A DNA stretch of 13,961 bases, from positions 1-13,961 of the forward strand of contig CAYJJI010000024.1 of NCBI GenBank assembly GCA_964370475.1, read 5' to 3'. The stretch comes from CAYJCL01 sp964370475. GTDB taxonomy: Bacteria > Bacillota_I > Bacilli_A > RF39 > UBA660. How positions within the stretch are numbered: the first letter of the stretch is position 1; each line of letters starts with the position of its first letter. The position numbers and the translations under genes were made by a program. The notes below the pieces were generated by a model, which was given only the letters and a program-made list of their open reading frames with translations, did not search any database and had not been told where the DNA came from. Below, in pieces: positions 6,789 through 12,670 of the stretch.

Positions 6789-7292
6789 ATGGAAATAAAA
6801 CCAATAGTAGTAGGTAATTTAGAGACTAATTGTTACATAATTACAAAAGATAATAATCAAATTATTATCGACCCAGGAGATCAATTCAATTTAATTGATG
6901 AACATTTAACAAATCCTAAATTTGTAATAATAACTCATTATCATCAAGATCACATAAAAGCTCTAAATGAATTAACAAAAAAATATAACATCCCAGTGTT
7001 AGATTATAATAATGAAGGAAAAAATACCCTAGATACAATAAAAGTTGAAATTACCAAAGTGCCAGGACATCACGATACATGTATCATGATTAAAATAGAT
7101 GATAATTTATTTACTGGAGATTTTTTATTCAAAGGTACTATTGGAAGAACTGACTTAGAAACAGGAAATATGTCACAAATGAAAGAATCATTAAAATTAT
7201 TAAACAATTTACCAAATCTAAAGGTATATCCAGGTCATGGTCCATCAACAACACTTGATTACGAAAGATATACAAACAAATATTTAAATTAG
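6789..7292 (+). CDS. Metallo-beta-lactamase-fold hydrolase (glyoxalase II-like)
   Basis: This is a compact 167-residue MBL-fold enzyme, cytoplasmic, probably with two metal ions. THYHQDH supplies H50, H52, D54 and H55; VPGHHDTC gives H94; FTGDFLF gives the bridging D111; YPGHGPSTTL gives H150. The N-terminus NCYIITKDNNQIIIDPGD is typical. It is shorter than true glyoxalase II because the C-terminal substrate domain is missing, so it belongs to the small YcbL/YqgX-like group acting on thioesters or unknown esters. A GAGGAAAT SD precedes the ATG, 11 nt after the transglutaminase-like gene. The family is common and the context does not narrow its substrate. Confidence 0.92.
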   Translation: MEIKPIVVGNLETNCYIITKDNNQIIIDPGDQFNLIDEHLTNPKFVIITHYHQDHIKALNELTKKYNIPVLDYNNEGKNTLDTIKVEITKVPGHHDTCIMIKIDDNLFTGDFLFKGTIGRTDLETGNMSQMKESLKLLNNLPNLKVYPGHGPSTTLDYERYTNKYLN

Positions 7293-7307
7293 TAAAAGAG
7301 GTAAATA

Positions 7308-7996
7308 ATGACAACAAATTCAATAGATAAAAAATAATAATATTTAATTCCGTATTTATTCTAATTGGTTGTATACTAGCAACAGTCGGTTTTTATATTA
7401 ACTCAATAGATAATCATTATTCAAGAGGTTACGAAAAAATAGATGCAACTTTTCTCGAAACTGGCTCCTGTTCCTCAGCTAATGATACTTGTAATTTAAT
7501 ATATACTTATACAGTAAACGAAACAAATTACCGAGTAACTACAGAACTATAAACTTCAATAATTCCTAACGTAGGAGATAAAAGAACAATCTTATATGAC
7601 CCTAACAATCCAAGTGAATCAGTTGTAACAGGGTTTGAAGTTGAATTTCTATTAATAACACTAGGATTTATGTTTGTACTGGGATCAACAGCACGACTTA
7701 TACATTATATACTCTATACTAGTGGTAAAATAAAAAATAAAGTAATATCTAAATTATCAAGTGATTTTGGTTTAGGGATTCTTTTCCTAGGAATATCTTA
7801 TTCCCTAGTTTACTTTCTAACAGGAAACTTAAACCCACTTGAAAGTTATAAAATACTACTATCATTAACAAATGACAAAGTTATCATCATCAAAGTAATA
7901 ATAGTATTATTTGGAATAGTTGGTGTAATCGGAACATCATCGATATTTTATAGAGTATATGAAATTATAAAAATATCAAAAAAAGAAAATATATGA
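7308..7996 (+). pseudogene. Broken DUF3592-like membrane protein gene (frameshift plus nonsense)
   Basis: An intact start (GAGGTAA SD, ATG 7308) opens a frame that stops after nine codons at 7335. If the six-A run at 7329-7334 had one more A, the frame would pass into a long open segment at 7334-7549: hydrophobic IIIFNSVFILIGCILATVGF, then a beta-rich extracellular part with NLIYTYTVNE. A TAA at 7550-7552 interrupts this, and the same frame then continues with VGDKRTILYDPNNPSES, a typical DUF3592 ending, followed by at least three more membrane segments to the TGA at 7994-7996. The reconstructed protein has about 229 residues and would be a membrane protein of unknown function. Two independent lesions argue for a decayed gene rather than one sequencing error. 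The 108-residue open stretch beginning at ATG 7670 has no SD and starts within a membrane helix, so it is not a separate gene. Confidence 0.85.
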
Positions 7997-8024
7997 TATT
8001 ATATTTCAAAGAGAGGAGAGTATC

Positions 8025-8675
8025 ATGGAAAATAAAGTAGTAGAAATATTCAACAAAGTATTCTTATGGATGGGTATAGGACTATTAATATCATTTGGTA
8101 TAGGTTATTACTTATCACAAGATATAGAGTTAATGTTATCACTTGTAGGAGATTACAGTGTATACACAATAGCGCTAGCGCCACTAGTTCTAGCATTTGT
8201 TTTTAAAATATTTATAAACAAATTACCAACTCCAGTTTTGTATGTATTATATATTGCGTTTGCAGCAATTATAGGAGTAACATTTGGTTCGATATTCATA
8301 GTATATGAATTAAGTTCAATAATATCTATATTCTTATTAACATCATTAATATTTGGAGTAATGGCTTCTTATGGATATATTACAAAAAAAGATTTAACTT
8401 CATTTGGGAAAATATTACTAATTGGATTAATTATAATAATAGTATTTTCATTAGTTAATATTTTTATCATCAAAAGCGAAATGATAGATGTAATCATTAC
8501 AGCAGTAAGTGCACTGATATTCATCGGATTTATAGCTTATGATGTTCAAAAAATAAAAAAATTAATTGGACAAATGGAAGATAAAAAATTACAAATATAT
8601 GGAGCATTTGAACTATATATAGATTTTGTCAATCTATTCTTAGATTTAATTAGATTACTAGGTAAAAAGAATTAG
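8025..8675 (+). CDS. Bax-inhibitor-1/YccA-family membrane protein (YetJ-like)
   Basis: This is a 216-residue polytopic membrane protein with about seven hydrophobic segments, the size and layout of bacterial BI-1 proteins. The family includes the calcium leak channel YetJ of Bacillus subtilis. The two signature acidic residues are present: D173 in FIAYDVQKIKK and D200 in ELYIDFVNLFLDLIRLLG, corresponding to the paired aspartates of the pH-sensitive gate in YetJ. The AGAGGAGAG SD is strong and well spaced. It is the last gene of its unit, 28 nt after the DUF3592-like pseudogene and immediately before a terminator. The family assignment is firm; ion transport in this organism is inferred from the family. 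Confidence 0.93.
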   Translation: MENKVVEIFNKVFLWMGIGLLISFGIGYYLSQDIELMLSLVGDYSVYTIALAPLVLAFVFKIFINKLPTPVLYVLYIAFAAIIGVTFGSIFIVYELSSIISIFLLTSLIFGVMASYGYITKKDLTSFGKILLIGLIIIIVFSLVNIFIIKSEMIDVIITAVSALIFIGFIAYDVQKIKKLIGQMEDKKLQIYGAFELYIDFVNLFLDLIRLLGKKN

Positions 8676-8692
8676 AGAAATCTAATTTTTTT
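8670..8692 (+). terminator. Rho-independent terminator with GAAA tetraloop
   Basis: AATTAGA (8670-8676) and TCTAATT (8681-8687) form a perfect 7-bp stem capped by a GAAA tetraloop and followed by five more T's (8688-8692). It begins within the stop region of the BI-1 gene and closes the 4968-8675 unit. Confidence 0.85.
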
Positions 8693-8694
8693 CA

Positions 8695-8714
8695 TGATAT
8701 AATAAATAGAGGAG
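8695..8714 (+). promoter_or_regulatory. Extended -10 promoter directly ahead of a Shine-Dalgarno
   Basis: TGATATAAT (8695-8703) is a consensus extended -10; the -35 window falls in the preceding terminator hairpin and has no match. AGAGGAG (8708-8714) starts 4 nt behind the hexamer, so transcription would begin within the SD and leave a leader of about 11 nt for the ATG at 8721. Confidence 0.65.
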
Positions 8715-8720
8715 TAAAAT

Positions 8721-9113
8721 ATGATAAAAATATATTTAGAAGATATCACATCAGGAGCATTCGAATACATACTTTCAAATACTGATATAAAAGCTTTAAC
8801 ACTTCATGAAATAGAACAATATGGTAAAGAAGTAATAAATAACTTAAAATCACAAGGAATAGAAGCATCACTAGAACTAGATAGAGAAAGAACAGAACAA
8901 TTTTTCATTGAACATCAAACAGCATTTACAAAATGTTTGGTAAATGGAAAAATAGGTGTTAGTATAACTTCTTATCCAACAATGAACTATATATATGAAA
9001 AAATATACGGTTCAATATCACTTCCTGTACTACAATCATTCTGGAGTGAAAGTGCAACAGAAAAACTAACAAACGAAGATAATGATAAACAAACCTTGAA
9101 ATTAAATAAATGA
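8721..9113 (+). CDS. Hypothetical protein, monocistronic
   Basis: This is a 130-residue soluble protein that I do not recognise. It has no signal peptide, membrane segment or metal-binding cluster, and one cysteine (in FTKCLVNG). The pattern suggests an alpha/beta fold: strand MIKIYLEDI, helix about 28-45 (HEIEQYGKEVINNLKSQG), strand EASLEL, helix about 56-72, strand GKIGVSIT, and a final helix ending near LQSFW. The last 20 residues are charged and look disordered. It is expressed alone: it has its own extended -10 promoter, an AGAGGAG SD and a terminator. That independent, compact packaging suggests a self-contained function. It is clearly coding by start, SD, length and codon use like its neighbours. 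Confidence 0.8.
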   Translation: MIKIYLEDITSGAFEYILSNTDIKALTLHEIEQYGKEVINNLKSQGIEASLELDRERTEQFFIEHQTAFTKCLVNGKIGVSITSYPTMNYIYEKIYGSISLPVLQSFWSESATEKLTNEDNDKQTLKLNK

Positions 9114-9134
9114 ACTATAAAATAGTTCGTTTTT
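9108..9134 (+). terminator. Rho-independent terminator after the orphan gene
   Basis: GAACTAT (9112-9118) pairs with ATAGTTC (9122-9128) over an AAA loop; a T-G wobble and three further A-T pairs extend the stem to 9108/9132. T's run from 9130 to 9134. The TGA stop of the 8721 gene (9111-9113) lies in the left arm. Confidence 0.85.
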
Positions 9135-9159
9135 AATAGCTAAAAACAAATAAAAATTG

Positions 9160-9180
9160 TATAATATAATAAATTGGAGG
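9160..9180 (+). promoter_or_regulatory. Promoter and SD for ogt
   Basis: Two overlapping TATAAT hexamers (9160-9165 and 9165-9170) stand 5 to 10 nt before GGAGG (9176-9180). No convincing -35 is visible at 16-18 bp from either. The leader to the ATG at 9185 would be about 8-13 nt. The preceding terminator supports a new transcript here. Confidence 0.5.
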
Positions 9181-9184
9181 ATCT

Positions 9185-9646
9185 ATGGAAAACTATGCTG
9201 TATACGAATCAAAACTAGGATATATTAAAATGCAATATAAAGACGATTGCATCACTTATTTAAAAAGAATAGATAATAAACCAAATGATTTAGGAATAAA
9301 AAACGAATTCACTGATAAAGTATTTAAAGAAATAACTGAATACATAAACGGAACAAGAAAAACATTTACATTTTCATATAAATTAAAAGGTACAGAATTC
9401 CAAATAAGTGTATGGAATGCTCTACAAACTATTCCTTATGGTGTTACTAAAACATACAAAGAAATAGCAACTCAAATAGGAAATGAAAAAGCATCAAGAG
9501 CAGTAGGGATGGCAAACAATAAAAATCCTATAACAATAGTAATACCATGTCATAGAGTAATTGGAAGTAATAAACAATTAGTAGGTTACGCAGGTGGCTT
9601 ATCAATGAAAAAATATTTATTAGACATGGAATCAAAAAACAAATAA
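9185..9646 (+). CDS. ogt: Methylated-DNA--[protein]-cysteine S-methyltransferase
   Basis: It repairs O6-methylguanine (and O4-methylthymine) by moving the alkyl group irreversibly to its own cysteine. The 153 residues cover both parts: an N-terminal variable domain (about 1-70) and the DNA-binding and active-site domain. GTEFQISVWNALQTIPYG is the conserved entry, ASRAVGMANNKNPITIVIPCHRVIG carries the arginine finger region and the acceptor C122 in PCHRV, and YAGGLSMKKYLLDME is the family's final signature. GGAGG is spaced 4 nt from the ATG. There is no AraC-like Ada domain, so this is a constitutive Ogt type. The DUF1848 gene follows after 12 nt, suggesting co-transcription. Confidence 0.96.
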   Translation: MENYAVYESKLGYIKMQYKDDCITYLKRIDNKPNDLGIKNEFTDKVFKEITEYINGTRKTFTFSYKLKGTEFQISVWNALQTIPYGVTKTYKEIATQIGNEKASRAVGMANNKNPITIVIPCHRVIGSNKQLVGYAGGLSMKKYLLDMESKNK

Positions 9647-9658
9647 AGTAGGTGTAAC

Positions 9659-10597
9659 ATGATTATTAGTGCAACAAGAAGAACGGATATACCATCATAC
9701 TATGGAAAATGGTTTGTAAATAGATTAAAAGCAGGCTACGTCCTAATTCCAAATCCATATAATGAGAATAGATATTCTAAAGCCTCACTATTAAAAGAAC
9801 ATGTAGACATGATAGTATTTTGGACTAAGAACCCAATTCCTTTTATTAAATATTTAGATGAAATAGACAAAATGGGATATCAATATTATTTTCAATTTAC
9901 AATAACTCCATATGGCAAAGAAACAGAAAAAAATCTACCACCAAAAGAAAAATTAATAGAAACATTTATATACTTAAGTAAAAGATTAGGAAGTAAAAAA
10001 ATGGTATGGAGATATGACCCTATAATAATAAACGATAAATACACAGTAGAATACCATATCAAAAAATTTAAATACATAGCTAACAAATTAAAAAGCTACA
10101 CAAATAAATGCGTAATAAGCTTCATCGATACATATAAAAATATAAGCTATAGAAATCACGAAATAAATAATTATCAAATGAATAATGAAAATATTCACAA
10201 AATAGTAAAAGAAATAGCTACAATAGCAAAAGAAAATAATATGAAAATTTTAACTTGTAGTGAAGAAATAGATCTTTCAAAATATAGCATATCAAAAAGC
10301 TCATGTATAGACAAAAATATTATAGAAGAAATATTAGATATGAAAATAAATGCGAAAATTGATAAAAATCAAAGAGAAGAATGTAGATGCATTGAGAGTA
10401 TAGAAATTGGTACATATAACTGTTGTGCCAATGGATGCAATTATTGCTACGCACTTACAAACGAACAAACATCAAATCAAAATATCAAAAACCATAATCC
10501 AGAGTCAGAAACTCTGATTGGAGAAGTGAAAAAAGATGCTATAATAACTAATAGAGAAACAAAAAGTATAATTATAAACCAAATGTCATTATTCTAA
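9659..10597 (+). CDS. DUF1848 family protein with C-terminal Fe-S cysteine cluster and QMSLF tail
   Basis: This is a 312-residue protein. The start MIISATRRTDIPSYYGKWF, then VLIPNPYN and VDMIVFWTKNP, are the DUF1848 signature, found in many bacteria and uncharacterised. The C-terminal part has C242, C244, C255/C256, C260 and C263. C256-x3-C260-x2-C263 resembles the radical-SAM cluster motif but at the opposite end of the chain, as known for this family, with YCYA behind it. The protein ends QMSLF (308-312), which fits the QL(S/D)LF pentapeptide that docks proteins on the bacterial sliding clamp. With ogt 12 nt upstream, a DNA-related or photolyase-like role is attractive but inferred. A GTAGGTG SD precedes the ATG. 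All cysteines typical of the family seem present. Confidence 0.9.
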   Translation: MIISATRRTDIPSYYGKWFVNRLKAGYVLIPNPYNENRYSKASLLKEHVDMIVFWTKNPIPFIKYLDEIDKMGYQYYFQFTITPYGKETEKNLPPKEKLIETFIYLSKRLGSKKMVWRYDPIIINDKYTVEYHIKKFKYIANKLKSYTNKCVISFIDTYKNISYRNHEINNYQMNNENIHKIVKEIATIAKENNMKILTCSEEIDLSKYSISKSSCIDKNIIEEILDMKINAKIDKNQREECRCIESIEIGTYNCCANGCNYCYALTNEQTSNQNIKNHNPESETLIGEVKKDAIITNRETKSIIINQMSLF

Positions 10598-10673
10598 TGA
10601 TTTCAAAACGATAAAAACAATATACTAAAAATCAAAATGATAGCTAAAAAGAAAAAATTAAAAAGGAGAAAAT

Positions 10674-11108
10674 ATGATAGTAATAGCAACCAAAGATGAA
10701 ATATCTTTAGCAGAAAAATATAACAAAAATAACGATGAAATAATTCTAACAGGAGTTGGAGGTTTAAACGTTATTAATAAATTAAAAGATTTAGATAAAA
10801 ATACAGAAATCCTAAACATTGGTTATGTAGGAAGTAATAACATAAAAAAAGGAGAAATAGTTACTATAAAAGAAACATATTTATATCACCCTAATGTAGA
10901 TTACGAAGAACCAATTTACAAGTTAAAAAATGGAGAATATACATGTTTAACATCAAACGACTTCGTACTAGAAACAAAAATAAAAGAACCGGTAGTATTT
11001 GATATGGAACTAGCTTACATCTTAGCGTTAGGATTTACTAACGTAACAAGTATAAAAGTAGTAAGTGATAATTTATCATATGATGAATATGAAAATACTA
11101 TAGCATAG
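10674..11108 (+). CDS. Compact nucleosidase/phosphorylase-like protein (MTA/SAH nucleosidase superfamily)
   Basis: This is a 144-residue protein matching the purine nucleoside phosphorylase/MTAN fold in shortened form. GVGGLNVINKL corresponds to the family's ribose/phosphate loop, NIGYVGSNNIKKGEIV to the 'NxGxAGxxxxxxxxGDxV' strand, TSNDFV to the region before the base, VFDMELAYILALG to the DME motif (E112), and IKVVSDN to the final SDxxx motif (catalytic D132). Typical enzymes have about 230 residues. Here the N-terminal strand and the last helix are missing or minimal, and the chain stops 12 residues after D132. No other frame continues the C-terminus, so it looks naturally short rather than cut. 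AAGGAG precedes the ATG. A TATACT at 10621-10626 in the 76-nt gap could be a -10, but no -35 fits it. Substrate unknown. Confidence 0.72.
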   Translation: MIVIATKDEISLAEKYNKNNDEIILTGVGGLNVINKLKDLDKNTEILNIGYVGSNNIKKGEIVTIKETYLYHPNVDYEEPIYKLKNGEYTCLTSNDFVLETKIKEPVVFDMELAYILALGFTNVTSIKVVSDNLSYDEYENTIA

Positions 11109-11193
11109 TAACGTTTAATAAAATAACTTATTAAAAAATACTTTATATTTATTTTAGTATATGATAATATTATGTTAGAAAAGAGTAGATAGT

Positions 11194-12393
11194 ATGAAAA
11201 AATTATATGAAAAAATAAATAATAAAAAATTACTATTAATAATTATAGCGTCATTGTTAATAATTATAATATTTATCGGAATTTCTTATGCAGTATGGCT
11301 TTTAACAAGAACACAAACAGACCAAAATCTTGTAGAAACAGGATGTTTTGATATAACTTTTGTTGAAGATACAAACGGAATTGAGTTAAGGGATACATAT
11401 CCTATAACAGATGAAGAAGGAAAACAACTAGCGCCTTATACATTTACTATAACAAATATCTGTGACATTGCGGCAGGATATCAAGTGAATCTAGAAATGC
11501 TAGATACAACTACATTAGATTTTTCACTATTAAAAACTGCAATAGATACTAATTTACCTACTATTTTGAATACAAACACACTAGTTGAAGAAACAATAGT
11601 TGACGCAACGTCATATACATTACTTACTGGTACTTTAGAAAAAAATCAAACAGCCACTCATGATATAAGATTGTGGATAGATATATCAGCTACTTTAGAA
11701 AATTCCCAAAATAAACTAGTAGAATCAAAAATAGTAATAGTAACTACACCGACAGTAGTGATAGAAGAAAGTCCAATAGAGGTGTGTGTGGAAGATTATT
11801 CTACTAGAGGAATCACACCTACTGATATAAATAATTTAAGCTATACAGAAAATGCAGATGGAATAATAATTACGGGTTATGATTTAAAAGGAGGAGGGAA
11901 TTTAATAATTCCTTGCGAAATTAATGATAAACCGATAGTACAAATTGGAGAAGGAGTAGCTTTGACATATGATGCGCCTTTAACAGATCTAACTTTATCT
12001 AGTACTGTTACAACAATATCAGAAATGGCTTTTTACAATCATGATATCACGACTTTAGTATTTCCAAACAGCATAACATCAATAGGAAGTTATTCATTCG
12101 CATTTAATAAAATTACATCACTATCTATTCCAGGAAGTTTAAAAAATATTGGAAGTGGATCATTCTTTATGAGTCAGTTATCAACTTTAACTATCTCAGA
12201 AGGTGTTGAAACTATAGGTTCTGATGCGTTTTCGCACAATAATTTAACTGCAATAACTATTCCTGGAAGTGTTACAACAATAGGTGATTACGCTTTTGCT
12301 GGAAATAGAATACCAACAAATCAACAAGTACCTAGTACAGTAGTAAATGTAGGAATAGGAATCTTTGATATAGCATCAGGAAATGCACCTTAA
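11194..12393 (+). CDS. Anchored surface protein with TasA-like N-terminal region and BspA-type leucine-rich repeats
   Basis: This is a 399-residue exported protein. Residues 1-12 are basic, and 13-37 form a hydrophobic segment ending SYAVW, a signal or anchor reminiscent of TasA/camelysin-type proteins. Residues about 44-195 are beta-rich, with two Cys (C51 and one in ITNICDIAAG) and an ITNICDIAAGYQVNLEML stretch like the Ig-type domains following such signals; this call is by pattern. Residues 263-372 are five consecutive 22-residue LRR_5/BspA repeats of the form LTxLxIPxSVTxIGxxAFxxNx, with a decayed sixth repeat to 399. There is no LPXTG sorting signal, so attachment would rely on the N-terminal segment. 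Such repeats bind host or matrix proteins in other bacteria. It is monocistronic, with its own terminator. The SD is weak (GAGTAGATAGT before ATG), and promoter candidates in the 85-nt gap (such as TATGAT at 11160) are poor. Confidence 0.85.
   Translation: MKKLYEKINNKKLLLIIIASLLIIIIFIGISYAVWLLTRTQTDQNLVETGCFDITFVEDTNGIELRDTYPITDEEGKQLAPYTFTITNICDIAAGYQVNLEMLDTTTLDFSLLKTAIDTNLPTILNTNTLVEETIVDATSYTLLTGTLEKNQTATHDIRLWIDISATLENSQNKLVESKIVIVTTPTVVIEESPIEVCVEDYSTRGITPTDINNLSYTENADGIIITGYDLKGGGNLIIPCEINDKPIVQIGEGVALTYDAPLTDLTLSSTVTTISEMAFYNHDITTLVFPNSITSIGSYSFAFNKITSLSIPGSLKNIGSGSFFMSQLSTLTISEGVETIGSDAFSHNNLTAITIPGSVTTIGDYAFAGNRIPTNQQVPSTVVNVGIGIFDIASGNAP
11980..12309 (+). repeat. Five in-frame 66-bp repeat units encoding BspA-type LRRs
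   Basis: Units begin at 11980, 12046, 12112, 12178 and 12244, each exactly 66 bp, with no insertions. Protein similarity is clear (L/I-TxLxIP-x-S-x-TxIG-x-x-A/S-F); nucleotide similarity is lower, so the array is old rather than recently duplicated. The usual length of this repeat class is about 23 residues; here every unit is 22. Confidence 0.85.
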
Positions 12394-12417
12394 TAACAGC
12401 TTCGTCTGTTATTTTTT
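12392..12417 (+). terminator. Rho-independent terminator after the BspA-like gene
   Basis: AATAACAG (12392-12399) and CTGTTATT (12406-12413) form an 8-bp stem with a CTTCGT loop, followed by four T's (12414-12417). The left arm starts in the TAA stop. Confidence 0.88.
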
Positions 12418-12452
12418 AATACATTAAAAGTAACATTAGTAAGTGTATTTCA

Positions 12453-12492
12453 TTAATAGCTATTAAGTGAGAACATTGATGAATTAATTCAT
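12453..12492 (+). promoter_or_regulatory. Pair of perfect 14-bp palindromes upstream of a promoter (candidate operators)
   Basis: TTAATAGCTATTAA (12453-12466) and ATGAATTAATTCAT (12479-12492) are both perfect palindromes, with centres 26 bp apart. The second covers the -35 position of the extended -10 promoter at 12507-12515. Their placement is what a repressor or dimeric regulator would use, but the sequence is very A/T-rich and chance palindromes are expected. The two are not copies of each other, which weakens a common-regulator reading. Confidence 0.3.
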
Positions 12493-12506
12493 TAAAAATA
12501 AATATA

Positions 12507-12515
12507 TGTTATAAT
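12507..12515 (+). promoter_or_regulatory. Extended -10 promoter for the HD-domain gene unit
   Basis: TGTTATAAT is a full-consensus extended -10 (TATAAT at 12510-12515). The best -35 is TTCATT (12488-12493) at 16 bp, a three-of-six match. Transcription would start near 12522, just ahead of a 33-codon ORF and about 150 nt upstream of the HD-domain gene. Confidence 0.6.
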
Positions 12516-12533
12516 AAAAAAAGTAAAGAGAAA

Positions 12534-12635
12534 ATGAAGATAAATAATTATTTATATGTATCAAAAGAAATAAAGATAAAAAGAAAATTTAGTAATAAAT
12601 ATAACTACAATATAAGTAATTTACAAATAATTTAG
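12534..12635 (+). CDS. 33-codon ORF between promoter and HD-domain gene
   Basis: The ATG at 12534 is preceded by AAAGAG (12525-12530) and lies about 12 nt after the predicted transcription start. The ORF ends with TAG at 12633-12635, 35 nt before the HD-domain gene. The peptide is rich in Lys, Asn, Ile and Tyr with no motif, so it could simply reflect A/T-rich DNA. Position right behind a consensus promoter is the only positive argument. The alternative is a plain 5' leader of about 150 nt. Confidence 0.25.
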   Translation: MKINNYLYVSKEIKIKRKFSNKYNYNISNLQII

Positions 12636-12670
12636 TTGTTAAATATTTAACATATCAAAAGGAGAAGAAG

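Noticed and set aside
7670..7996. A separate 108-residue membrane protein gene
   Set aside because: It starts inside a membrane helix, has no SD and is continuous in frame with upstream protein-like sequence; it is the 3' part of the DUF3592-like pseudogene.
7994..9113. Use of the Mycoplasma code (UGA read as Trp)
   Set aside because: UGA at 7994-7996 and 9111-9113 ends genes at sensible places next to a new SD or in a terminator arm, Trp is always UGG, and none of the recognised families needs UGA readthrough to reach full length.
11114..11135. Hairpin TTTAATAA/TTATTAAA after the nucleosidase-like gene as a terminator
   Set aside because: The sequence after it is A-rich with no T run on the + strand, and the stem is entirely A/T.
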